Source of the DNA: Bacteroidales bacterium
Lineage (GTDB): Bacteria > Bacillota > Clostridia > Lachnospirales > Lachnospiraceae
DNA length: 64,000 nt
Assembly: GCA_023664535.1 (NCBI GenBank)
Contig: JAMPFJ010000001.1
Location: forward strand, 169,534 to 233,533
Direction of reading: 5' to 3'
Part shown: piece by piece, positions 27,134-35,623 of the stretch
Numbering within the stretch: the stretch's first letter is position 1
Layout of the letters: each line of letters begins with the position of its first letter
Translations under genes and position numbers: made by a program
Notes under the pieces: model-generated
Database searches by the model: none
The model's input: only the letters and a program-made list of their open reading frames with translations
What the model was told of the DNA's origin: nothing

Positions 27134-27205
27134 TGCACCAGAAGAGAATCGAACTCCCGCACATGGCTCCGGAGGCCATTGCTCTATCCACTGAGCTACT
27201 GGTGC
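27134..27205 (-). tRNA. tRNA-Arg (anticodon CCG)
   Basis: On the minus strand a complete cloverleaf is readable: acceptor GCACCAG/CTGGTGC with discriminator A, D-arm TAGCTCAGTGGATAGAGCA, anticodon stem ATGGC/GCCAT with loop CTCCGGA (anticodon CCG), and T-loop TTCGATT. CCA is not encoded. It reads the CGG codon, which is frequent in the genes of this window. Confidence 0.95.
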
Positions 27206-27328
27206 ATGCAGATAATATAATACTACAAAACTTTCAAAATAGCAAACGGAATCTTGCAATTTAATATGTATTTTGTTAGAATAGGACTGAAAAATGCTGA
27301 AAAACAGAGAGTATGACAGGAGAATATC

Positions 27329-28252
27329 ATGAAAAAAAACATGTTTGATAAATTATCGGATTCTTATGAACGCTTTCATCTGGAAAATTCCGAAATCAAC
27401 AGAGGCGGAAATACCGTCTACATCAGTCCAAAATTAAAGCTGACGCTGGGATGGAGCTTATTTGTTCTTTGCAGCGTGCTCGCCTATTTATTTATCGGGG
27501 CGCCCGTTACCGGCGGAAAAACCATTTCCCAGGAGGACAAGAAAGCGGTTCTGGATGAAGAGGTTGACGTAAAGGAGGAACATGACACGATTGTTCCTTA
27601 CGAAAAAGATGCGGACGAGGAATTGAACGAGTTTATTACCATGTATTATAAGGCGATTACCTCCTGCGATTATTTACGGCTGCAGGATATGGTGACGGAG
27701 CCGTCGGCATATAGTGATGAGGGAAATCTTAAAAAAAAGGCGGAATTTATTACTGCATATGACAATATCACGGTTTATACGAAGGAAGGGCTGGATGAGG
27801 GAAGCTATATTGCTTTTGTCGTTGCCAATTTAACGATTGCCGGAGTAAACTCTTCGCCCTATGACATCAGTATTCTGTATATTGTCAACGGCGCAAGAGG
27901 ATATCTGATTAATAACGGCGCTCTGTCAAAGGATGCGTCGGCATATATTGAACGGGTTAAAGGGGATAAGGATATCCAGAAGGTGTTTAAAGCGGTGGAG
28001 AAGAAAAATAACGAATTGAAAGAAAAAGATTCTTCCCTGCAGGAATTTTATGACATTATCAGCCGGAGGGATATGGAGACAAAGTCAGCGGCGGATTATC
28101 TTCCATCCGAAGAGGGAAGCAGTGAAGAGACGGGTCAGCAGACAGAGGAAAATTCCGGGGAAAGCCAGCCGGAGGAAAACAGCCAGACACCGGCGGAGGG
28201 ACAGGCAGAGAGTGAGACGCAGGGAGAGGATAGCGGGGAGACAGGCGAATAG
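27329..28252 (+). CDS. Hypothetical single-pass membrane protein with acidic low-complexity tail
   Basis: A 307-residue protein of no family I recognise. A cytosolic N-terminus of about 45 residues precedes one TM helix (about 48-68, LGWSLFVLCSVLAYLFIG), which suggests the rest is extracytoplasmic. The central domain (about 95-215) contains FITMYYKAITSCDYLRLQDM, suggestive of an NTF2-like or similar small fold, although this is a guess. The C-terminal ~50 residues are rich in Glu, Ser and Gln. CAGGAG precedes ATG 27329. It converges on the lrp gene with 14 bp between stops. Confidence 0.7.
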   Translation: MKKNMFDKLSDSYERFHLENSEINRGGNTVYISPKLKLTLGWSLFVLCSVLAYLFIGAPVTGGKTISQEDKKAVLDEEVDVKEEHDTIVPYEKDADEELNEFITMYYKAITSCDYLRLQDMVTEPSAYSDEGNLKKKAEFITAYDNITVYTKEGLDEGSYIAFVVANLTIAGVNSSPYDISILYIVNGARGYLINNGALSKDASAYIERVKGDKDIQKVFKAVEKKNNELKEKDSSLQEFYDIISRRDMETKSAADYLPSEEGSSEETGQQTEENSGESQPEENSQTPAEGQAESETQGEDSGETGE

Positions 28253-28266
28253 GCAGACTTTCCGGT

Positions 28267-28743
28267 TTAACCGTTTTCCTCCGGAGGAATTTCTTCCGGT
28301 GGACAGGATGCGTAGACATCGATACCTCTCGGTTTAACCGGTGTGGAAAAGACAATCTGGGTTTCCGTCTTTCCGTATTTCTGGAGCTGGCCGATAAAGG
28401 AATCCAGTTCCATGGTACTGGGAAAGGCAACCTTAATGAGCATGGAGTAAGCACCGGTTACACAGTTGCATTCCAGCACATTGGGGCAGGATTCGATATA
28501 CGGATAAAAAATCGGTTTCTGCTTCGGGTCCAACGACATGTTGATAAATGCGGTGACATGGTAATCCAGCATAACCGGGTCAACTGCCGCATGGTAGCCG
28601 GTGATAATTTCGGCTTTTTCCAGCCGGTCGATTCTTGCGGATACGGCGGGGGACGATAAAAAGACCTTGCCGGCAAGATATTTTAACGGATATCTTGCAT
28701 TTTCCTGTAATAAATGTAAAATTTTCTTATCAATATTATCCAC
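28267..28743 (-). CDS. Lrp/AsnC family transcriptional regulator
   Basis: A 158-residue regulator. The N-terminal helix-turn-helix is typical (DNIDKKILHLLQENARYPLKYLA, then SSPAVSARIDRLEKAEII), and the C-terminal RAM ligand-binding domain spans about residues 65-145. The start is GTG 28743. It is divergent from the rluF-type gene, with a long hairpin in the shared intergenic region. The effector is likely an amino acid by family, but none can be named. Confidence 0.9.
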   Translation of the reverse strand: MDNIDKKILHLLQENARYPLKYLAGKVFLSSPAVSARIDRLEKAEIITGYHAAVDPVMLDYHVTAFINMSLDPKQKPIFYPYIESCPNVLECNCVTGAYSMLIKVAFPSTMELDSFIGQLQKYGKTETQIVFSTPVKPRGIDVYASCPPEEIPPEENG

Positions 28744-28783
28744 TTAACCCACATCCTTTTATATGATTTTTTTACACAGAAAA

Positions 28784-28816
28784 CGAGGTGTCCTTATCTT
28801 TGTTAAGAACACCTCG
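28784..28816 (-). repeat. Stem-loop in the leader region of the lrp gene
   Basis: CGAGGTGT and ACACCTCG form the outer stem, with CTTA/TAAG continuing inside after a single mismatch. On the minus strand the stem is followed by TTTT, so it could act as an attenuator about 40 bp upstream of the lrp start; it could also be an operator. Confidence 0.5.
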
Positions 28817-28983
28817 CTGTATCCATTTGCTATTATAGCGGCATCTCTTTATTTTTTCAAGTAAAAAATGAAAAAATTTGAAAAAGTGTGCCAAGCGTGG
28901 TATGATAAATAGAAATATCCTTTTGAACGGTTACGGAAGAGGCAGGCGGTTATCCGCGCAGCAGGCAGAGAAGAGGGAATACT

Positions 28984-29724
28984 ATGGATAATATCATGAG
29001 ATTGAACAAATATTTAAGCGCATCGGGGGTTTGCTCCAGAAGAAAGGCGGATGAATGGATTGCCGGGGGTAAAGTATCCGTCAATGGGATTCCTGCCAGC
29101 ATGGGTATGCGGGTAAGCGATGAGGACGAAATCTGTGTGAACGGTCAGATTGTGAAAAGGGAGACTCCCTTTAAGCTGGTGGTATTCAATAAGCCGAAAG
29201 GGTACGCCTGCACCGCTTACGGAGGAGACGAATCGGGGATTTTTAAGAATTTTAATCTGGATTCGGATTTGAAATATATCGGCAGGCTGGATAAGGACTC
29301 CGAGGGAGTGCTGCTGTTAACCAATAACGGGGATTTGTGCAATGAGATTGCAAAAGCAAGGAATCAGCATGAGAAGGAATATGTGGTAACGGTGAACCGG
29401 ACGATAACCGACGAGTTTTTAAAAGGAATGGCGGAGGGGGTAAAGATTCATGATTCCAATAAGGATGCATGGGTTGTGACCAATCCCTGTAAGCTGAAAA
29501 AGAAAAATGACAAATCCTTTTCCATTATTCTGACGCAGGGATTAAACCGGCAAATCCGGAAAATGTGCGAGCACTTTGACTATAAGGTGGTTAAGCTGCG
29601 CAGAATACGGGTAATGAACATTGAAATCGGCGATATGAAGCCGGGAGATATCCGTATGGCGACAGAGGATGAGCTTGATGAGCTGCAAAGAAGAATTATA
29701 AGAAGCCATGAGCAGGTGAAATAA
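28984..29724 (+). CDS. rluF: 23S rRNA pseudouridine synthase, RluF/RsuA type
   Basis: A 246-residue enzyme with an N-terminal S4 RNA-binding domain (MRLNKYLSASGVCSRRKADE) and an RsuA-type catalytic domain. The catalytic Asp lies in YIGRLDKDSEGVLLLT. The block LTQGLNRQIRKMCEHF together with KLRRIRVMNIEIG is closest to RluF, which modifies U2604 of 23S rRNA and sometimes tRNA-Tyr. The start at 28984 follows AGAGGGA; ATG 28996 is an alternative. It is followed 21 bp later by ligA on the same strand. Confidence 0.88.
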   Translation: MDNIMRLNKYLSASGVCSRRKADEWIAGGKVSVNGIPASMGMRVSDEDEICVNGQIVKRETPFKLVVFNKPKGYACTAYGGDESGIFKNFNLDSDLKYIGRLDKDSEGVLLLTNNGDLCNEIAKARNQHEKEYVVTVNRTITDEFLKGMAEGVKIHDSNKDAWVVTNPCKLKKKNDKSFSIILTQGLNRQIRKMCEHFDYKVVKLRRIRVMNIEIGDMKPGDIRMATEDELDELQRRIIRSHEQVK

Positions 29725-29745
29725 GACGATAAAAGGTGAGGCGGT

Positions 29746-31722
29746 ATGGAGAAAAAAGCACGGTTGAAGGAACTGGTTTCCGTTTTGAATGAGGCATCCA
29801 GGGCATATTATCAGCAGGATACAGAAATTATGTCCAATTTGGAGTATGACAGATTATATGATGAGCTTAACGCATTGGAAAAGGAAACGGGCATTGTGCT
29901 TGCAAACAGCCCGACGATTCATGTAGGGTATGAGGTGCTCAGTGAACTGGAAAAGCAGCCGCACCCCTCTCCGATGCTTTCGCTGGATAAAACTAAGGAA
30001 GCTGCATCCTTGGTGAGCTGGCTGAATGGGCAGGAAGGCATTCTTTCCTGGAAGCTGGACGGGCTGACGGTGGTTCTCACCTATGAACAGGGAGAACTGG
30101 CGAATGCGGTTACCAGAGGAAACGGGGAAATCGGTGAAGTCATTACCAATAATGCAAAAACCTTTGTCAATATACCGAAGCGGATTCCCTATAAGGGGAA
30201 TCTGGTGATAAGAGGAGAAGCGGTAATCCGGTATTCGGATTTTAATCGGATAAATGATTCAATCGAGGCGGTGGAGGACAAATATAAAAATCCCAGAAAC
30301 CTTTGCTCCGGCTCGGTAAGACAGCTGAATAATGAGATTACCGCAAAGAGGAACGTCCGGTTTTATGCCTTTGCCCTGGTGACGGATGTGGTAGATGAAC
30401 AAAATACGGCGGAGGAAAGCGTTAACGGCACCGTGGAGGGACGTTTCCGCTGGCTGACGGAACAGGGCTTTGACGTCGTGGAGCACCGTCCGGTAAATGC
30501 GGATACGGTGGAGGAAGAGGTAATGCGGTTTGCGGCGGCAATTCCGGATAACGACGTCCCCTCCGACGGTCTTGTGCTGTCCTATAACGATATTGATTAC
30601 GGAAGAAGCCTTGGCAGAACCGCAAAGTTTCCGCGGGATTCCATTGCCTTTAAATGGGCGGATGAATTGGCGGAAACCACGCTTAAGGAGGTGGAATGGT
30701 CTCCGTCGAGAACCGGGCTAATCAATCCGGTTGCGGTTTTTGAACCGGTGGAGCTGGAGGGAACGACAGTGACCAGGGCAAGCCTTCACAACGTGAGTAT
30801 TTTAAAGGCACTTGGTCTGGGTCTGGGAGACAGGATTACCGTCTATAAAGCCAATATGATTATCCCGCAGGTAGCTGAAAATCTTACCAGAAGCGATAAT
30901 CTTATCCTTCCGGCAGTGTGTCCCGCCTGCGGAGGGGAGACTACCCTGCAGGATGTTAACGGCGTACAGTCCTTATACTGTATGAATGCAGAGTGCAGCG
31001 CCAAGCGCATTAAAGGGTTTTCCCATTTTGTATCAAGGAATGCGATGAACATCGACGGGCTTTCGGAGGCTACGCTGGAAAAGTTTATTGCCTGCGGTTT
31101 CTTAAAGCGTCTGCCGGATTTATTTCATCTGGAGAGGTACAGGGAGCAGATTATTGAATTGGAGGGCTTCGGTGAAAAGTCTTACGATAATCTGATTAAA
31201 TCCGTTGAGGATGCCAGAACGGTATCCATGGCAAAGTTTATCTACAGTCTGGGAATCAGCGGAATCGGACTCGCCAATGCAAAGGTGATTGTCGCGCATT
31301 TTGGCTGGGATATGGAAGCCGTTATGGCGGCAAAAACAGAGGAGCTTACGGAGATTGAGGGAATTGGCGGGGTATTGGCATCTGCCTTTTCTGCCTATTT
31401 CCGGGATGAAGAAAAAATGCAGACGGTAAGGGAGCTGCTTGACGAGATTACTTTTGAACGGGAAGAGGAAACCGCCAGCCAGACCCTTGCCGGGAAGGTG
31501 TTCGTGATTACCGGCAGCCTGGAGCGGTTTGCCAACAGGAATGCTTTAAAGGATTTTATAGAGAAAGCCGGCGGCAAGGTGACCGGCTCGGTGTCTAAGA
31601 ATACGGACTATCTGATTAACAATGACGTGCAGTCCACGTCGTCTAAAAATAAAAAGGCAAATGAGCTGGGAATACCGATTTTATCGGAGGAAGAGTTTAT
31701 CCGGCTTTCCGGGGAAGAATAG
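29746..31722 (+). CDS. ligA: NAD-dependent DNA ligase LigA
   Basis: A 658-residue ligase sealing nicks with NAD. Domain Ia (RAYYQQDTEIMSNLEYDRLYDEL) is followed by the adenylation domain with catalytic Lys in WKLDGLTV near residue 103. The OB fold comes next, then a zinc finger (CPACGG and CMNAEC near residues 391-415), helix-hairpin-helix repeats, and a BRCT domain from about residue 583. The sequence is rather divergent: TRGNGEIGEVIT stands where most LigA proteins have TRGDG..GEDVT. Still, all domains are present and it is full length. Confidence 0.93.
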   Translation: MEKKARLKELVSVLNEASRAYYQQDTEIMSNLEYDRLYDELNALEKETGIVLANSPTIHVGYEVLSELEKQPHPSPMLSLDKTKEAASLVSWLNGQEGILSWKLDGLTVVLTYEQGELANAVTRGNGEIGEVITNNAKTFVNIPKRIPYKGNLVIRGEAVIRYSDFNRINDSIEAVEDKYKNPRNLCSGSVRQLNNEITAKRNVRFYAFALVTDVVDEQNTAEESVNGTVEGRFRWLTEQGFDVVEHRPVNADTVEEEVMRFAAAIPDNDVPSDGLVLSYNDIDYGRSLGRTAKFPRDSIAFKWADELAETTLKEVEWSPSRTGLINPVAVFEPVELEGTTVTRASLHNVSILKALGLGLGDRITVYKANMIIPQVAENLTRSDNLILPAVCPACGGETTLQDVNGVQSLYCMNAECSAKRIKGFSHFVSRNAMNIDGLSEATLEKFIACGFLKRLPDLFHLERYREQIIELEGFGEKSYDNLIKSVEDARTVSMAKFIYSLGISGIGLANAKVIVAHFGWDMEAVMAAKTEELTEIEGIGGVLASAFSAYFRDEEKMQTVRELLDEITFEREEETASQTLAGKVFVITGSLERFANRNALKDFIEKAGGKVTGSVSKNTDYLINNDVQSTSSKNKKANELGIPILSEEEFIRLSGEE

Positions 31723-31780
31723 CGGCTGCTTAACCGGAATATACATTTTATCAAGCCGTGACAGAAAAGAGGAAGAGAGC

Positions 31781-32686
31781 ATGCCAATCAGAATAGACAA
31801 TGATTTACCGGTAAAGAAGATATTAGAGGAAGAGAATATATTTGTGATGGATGCGGACAGGGCGGTGAGCCAGGATATCCGTCCGCTGGAGGTGGTGATT
31901 TTAAATCTGATGCCGTTAAAGGAGGATACGGAGCTGCAGCTGCTGCGAAGTCTTGCCAATACGCCGATTCAGGTAAATATCACCTTTATCCGGACGGGAA
32001 CCTATGAGCCGAAAAATGTGGCGAGAAAGCATTTGGAGAGATTCTATACGACCTTTGAAGAGATTAAAAACCGTCGCTTTGACGGTTTGATTATAACGGG
32101 TGCACCGGTGGAAAAGCTGGACTTTGAAGAGGTGGAATACTGGAAGGAGCTGACTGATATTATGGACTGGTCCGAAAAGAACGTCACCTCCACCCTGCAT
32201 ATATGCTGGGGCGCCCAGGCAGGGCTGTATTACCGATACGGTATACCAAAATACAACCTGCCAAAGAAGTTTTCCGGTATCTATAAGCATTATACCTTTC
32301 ACAAGCGCACACCGCTTGTCCGGGGCTTTGACGATTCCTTTCTGGTTCCGCAGTCGCGTTACACCGGAGTGAGCAGGGAGGATATCGTCGCTAACGACAA
32401 GCTGGAAATCGTATCGGAAAGCGAGGTAACGGGACCGTATCTGATTATTGCGGAGAGCGGAAAAAATATATTTGTCACCGGCCACCCGGAATATGATACG
32501 CTGACTCTTGACCAGGAATATAACCGGGACAAAAAAAAGGGAATTAACCCGGAGATTCCCTGCAATTACTATCCGGAGGACAATCCGGACAAAAAACCCA
32601 TTAAGTCATGGCGCTGTCACGCGAATACCTTGTTTTTTAACTGGCTTAATTACTATGTGTATCAGGTGACACCGTATGAATTGTAG
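31781..32686 (+). CDS. metA: Homoserine O-acetyltransferase (MetA family)
   Basis: A 301-residue class-I glutamine-amidotransferase-like acyltransferase that activates homoserine for methionine synthesis. The catalytic Cys is in HICWGAQAGLYY, and the His/Glu region in HPEYDTLTLDQEYNRD. The segment ITGAPVEKLDFEEV has Glu at the position that favours acetyl-CoA over succinyl-CoA in this family. ATG 31781 follows AGAGGAAGAG. The upstream in-frame extension overlaps ligA and is not used. Confidence 0.93.
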   Translation: MPIRIDNDLPVKKILEEENIFVMDADRAVSQDIRPLEVVILNLMPLKEDTELQLLRSLANTPIQVNITFIRTGTYEPKNVARKHLERFYTTFEEIKNRRFDGLIITGAPVEKLDFEEVEYWKELTDIMDWSEKNVTSTLHICWGAQAGLYYRYGIPKYNLPKKFSGIYKHYTFHKRTPLVRGFDDSFLVPQSRYTGVSREDIVANDKLEIVSESEVTGPYLIIAESGKNIFVTGHPEYDTLTLDQEYNRDKKKGINPEIPCNYYPEDNPDKKPIKSWRCHANTLFFNWLNYYVYQVTPYEL

Positions 32687-32715
32687 AGTAAAATATAGGG
32701 ATAAAAGAGGGATTT

Positions 32716-34632
32716 ATGTATTATAATGTGGATTATGAAATCTGTGCTCTGGTTTTTCTGATGCTGTTGATTATTATTTCATCTGCACAGAGGCGGCTGG
32801 AGGGATTTCAGTCAAAAATATTTCGGTTATATCTGACAGCGTGCTTTGGCAATATCTGTCTGGATATCATTACCTGTTATACAGTTTCATATTATCAGAT
32901 GGTGCCGTTATGGTTAAATTATCTGCTGAATACGGTATTTTTAATGATGCAGTGCCTGATTCCCACCATGCTTGTGATGTATATTTATTTCAGGGGACAG
33001 AGGGTTACGGAGGGAAGGCAGCAGTTATTGGGAATGGCATGGATTCCGGCGATTTTCGGTGCGCTGTTGGTTTTGTCCAGCTTGTGGACAGGCTGGGTAT
33101 TCTATTTTGACGAGACGGGATATCACCACGGCATCCTACACAGCTATCTGTATGTCAACGCACTGCTCTATTCTGTGGGAACGATTCTCTATACCGTTAT
33201 CCGCAGAAAGACATTAAAGGAAAAGCAGTGTGCGCTGATTATCATGATGGTGGTGATATCGCTGATTCCCAACCTTGTCCAGTATGTTTTTCCGCATTAC
33301 ATGCTGTCCGGCGTGGGTACCGGTTTATCAATATTTATTATTTATCTTACCGGCGAGAATATGATTGTCTATGTGGATTCCCTTACGGGGGCGCTGAACA
33401 GGGAGGCGTTTACGATTCATATTCAGGAAACGGCAAAGCGCGGTAATCCGGAACAGATTTTTGTCATCGCCCTGGACAACTTCAAGCTTATCAATGAGAT
33501 TTACGGCATGACGGGCGGAAATAACCTGATGCAGCAGCTTGTGGCGGCTTTGCAGAAGGAATATTCGGCTTCCCGGGTTTTCCGCTTTGGCGGGGATGTT
33601 TTCTGCGTTGCCATCAGTGAAAAGACGGAGAGCATCAAGGAGCTGGACAGTATCCGGAGAATTTTGCGGAGGGCATGGAAATTCTATGATGCGGAGATAG
33701 AAATTTCCGCCTGTATCTGTCTGATGCATACCATCCATCATAACGGGGAGGATTTGATTCAGGCGATTGAATATGCCATTTCCAAGGCGAAGTTTATCGG
33801 AAAAGGACAGTTTTTTGAGGTAGATGAAGAGGCGGTCAGCGAGATGGTGCGGCAAAAGGCGATTGAACAAGCTATGGTTGCCGCCATTGAAGAGGGGAAA
33901 TTTGAAGTACATTATCAGCCGATTTACGATACGCGCCATAAACGGTTTCATTCCATGGAAGCCCTGGCAAGATTAAACGTGCCGGAATATGGTTATGTGT
34001 CTCCGGAGGAATTTATCCGTATTGCGGAGCAAAACGGCAAGATTATACAGATTGGCATGCTGGTGTTAGAGGAGGTATGCCGGTTTATCAAGCAGTATGA
34101 TTTGAAGCGCAGGGGGATAGAGTTTGTGGAGGTCAATCTTTCCGTGGTTCAGTGCATGCAGGAAAAGATTTACATAGATATAAAAGAAATGCTGGATAAA
34201 TACGGAATCCCTGCGGAAATGCTTAATCTGGAAATTACGGAAAGTGCCGCCGCTTATTCGGAAGAGCGGCTGATTCAGAATATGGCAAGGCTTTCCCTGA
34301 TGGACATTCAATTTTCGCTGGATGATTACGGCTCAGGTTATTCCAACGTCAATTATCTGGTGGATTTGCCCTTTTCCATCGTCAAGCTGGATAAATATAT
34401 TGTATGGGCGGCAATGAAAAAAGTAACTTCCCGCATGGTTTTGGAAAATACTATTGCGATGTTTAAGGATATAAATTTAAAGGTGGTTGCGGAAGGTATC
34501 GAGGATTTGGAGATGGCGGAAATTATTACGGCGATGGGAGCGGATTATCTGCAGGGCTATTATTATTCCAAGCCGGTACCGAAGGAGAAGCTGATAGACT
34601 GTTTGGAGGAGGGATATCTTGAAACACTGTAA
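32716..34632 (+). CDS. Membrane c-di-GMP phosphodiesterase with multi-TM sensor, degenerate GGDEF and EAL
   Basis: A 638-residue protein. Residues 1-210 contain about seven hydrophobic helices, a membrane sensor without a recognised family. A degenerate GGDEF domain (FRFGGDVF) follows at about 225-365, then an EAL domain at about 385-630 with catalytic residues apparently intact: SMEAL, VEVNLSVVQ, LEITESA, LDDYGSGYSN, VKLDKYIV, AEGIED and LQGYYYSKP. It should degrade c-di-GMP. Its stop lies 14 bp inside the start of the binding-lipoprotein gene, so the next two genes are almost certainly co-expressed with it. Confidence 0.88.
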   Translation: MYYNVDYEICALVFLMLLIIISSAQRRLEGFQSKIFRLYLTACFGNICLDIITCYTVSYYQMVPLWLNYLLNTVFLMMQCLIPTMLVMYIYFRGQRVTEGRQQLLGMAWIPAIFGALLVLSSLWTGWVFYFDETGYHHGILHSYLYVNALLYSVGTILYTVIRRKTLKEKQCALIIMMVVISLIPNLVQYVFPHYMLSGVGTGLSIFIIYLTGENMIVYVDSLTGALNREAFTIHIQETAKRGNPEQIFVIALDNFKLINEIYGMTGGNNLMQQLVAALQKEYSASRVFRFGGDVFCVAISEKTESIKELDSIRRILRRAWKFYDAEIEISACICLMHTIHHNGEDLIQAIEYAISKAKFIGKGQFFEVDEEAVSEMVRQKAIEQAMVAAIEEGKFEVHYQPIYDTRHKRFHSMEALARLNVPEYGYVSPEEFIRIAEQNGKIIQIGMLVLEEVCRFIKQYDLKRRGIEFVEVNLSVVQCMQEKIYIDIKEMLDKYGIPAEMLNLEITESAAAYSEERLIQNMARLSLMDIQFSLDDYGSGYSNVNYLVDLPFSIVKLDKYIVWAAMKKVTSRMVLENTIAMFKDINLKVVAEGIEDLEMAEIITAMGADYLQGYYYSKPVPKEKLIDCLEEGYLETL

Positions 34633-35623
34633 AAGAAGAAATAGGAAAAGAATATTTCTTGTTCTGGGTATTATTGGGGCAGGATGGCTGACCGGATGCG
34701 GACAAAATACCGGCGGACAGGCGGAGCAGGAGAGATATGTTGCAGTAATCTGTAAGGGCTCTCAGCATGAATTTTGGAAAACGGTGGAGCAGGGAGCCAT
34801 GGATGCCGGGGAGGAATTGAATATTCATGTTACGTTTGAAGCGCCGGAGGATGAATCGCAGATTGACGTGCAGATTGGGATGATGGAAAAAGCCATTGAG
34901 AATCAGTCCGATGCTATTGTGCTTGCCCCCTTAGACACGGACAGGCTGAATGAGGTTATTGACAAGGCGGTAAAGAAGGGGATACCGGTTCTGACCCTTG
35001 ATTCGGATGTGACGACCGAGACCAGAGTGGCGACAATCGGGACGGATAATGAGACGGCAGGGGCGATTGCGGCAAGAAATGCGGCGGAGCTGATGGGCGG
35101 TGAAGGAAAGGTTGCGATTATCTCCTTTGTGGAGGGGGCGCAGACTGCTATTGCAAGGAACGAAGGCTTTATCCGTGAAATGGAGAAATATAACGGAAAG
35201 ATAGAAATCGTGGGAATTGCCTATTGCGGCGGAGATTCGGAGGTGGCAAAGGAACAGGCGCTGGAATTTATAAAACAATATCCGGATATTGCCTGCATTT
35301 ACGGTGCAAATGAAGGCAGCGCCGTGGGTGTGGCAGCGGCGGTCTGCGAAAAGAACAGACAGGATGACATTATTGTTCTTGGCTTTGATTCTTCAGATGC
35401 GGAGATTGCGTTTCTGGCAGAGGGAGCCATTGATGGAATGATGGTACAAAATCCCTATAATATGGGTTATTTAGGGGTTCGTAATATCAATAAGGTATTG
35501 GACGGAAAAGCGATTGAAGAGAGAATTGATACGGGAGCAACCTATGTTAACGGGGATAACCTGTATGATGAGGATACTCAGTGGCTGTTGTATCCATTGG
35601 GAAAGGATGAGGGAGAACAATGA
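34619..35623 (+). CDS. Sugar-type periplasmic-binding-fold lipoprotein
   Basis: A 334-residue lipoprotein: basic N-terminus, hydrophobic segment, then lipobox LTGC at about residues 24-27. The mature part is a two-lobed substrate-binding protein of the ribose/rhizopine (Peripla_BP_4) type (VAVICKGSQHEFWKTVEQGA, AIVLAPLDTDRL, GIPVLTLDSDV, GFDSSDAEIAFLAEG). The start is TTG 34619, set by GGAGGAGGG 7 nt upstream. No ABC permease or ATPase gene is nearby. Instead it overlaps an EAL gene upstream and a HAMP membrane protein downstream, so a sensory role is more likely than transport. Confidence 0.85.
   Translation: MKHCKRRNRKRIFLVLGIIGAGWLTGCGQNTGGQAEQERYVAVICKGSQHEFWKTVEQGAMDAGEELNIHVTFEAPEDESQIDVQIGMMEKAIENQSDAIVLAPLDTDRLNEVIDKAVKKGIPVLTLDSDVTTETRVATIGTDNETAGAIAARNAAELMGGEGKVAIISFVEGAQTAIARNEGFIREMEKYNGKIEIVGIAYCGGDSEVAKEQALEFIKQYPDIACIYGANEGSAVGVAAAVCEKNRQDDIIVLGFDSSDAEIAFLAEGAIDGMMVQNPYNMGYLGVRNINKVLDGKAIEERIDTGATYVNGDNLYDEDTQWLLYPLGKDEGEQ

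Noticed and set aside
27085..27259. N-terminal extension of the minus-strand RlmH-like ORF containing APVAQWIEQ
   Set aside because: This is the translated tRNA-Arg gene; the real start has GGAGG directly upstream at 27085.
34619..35623. Binding lipoprotein considered as part of an ABC sugar importer
   Set aside because: No ATPase or permease gene within 10 kb on either side; both neighbours overlap it and are signalling-type proteins.
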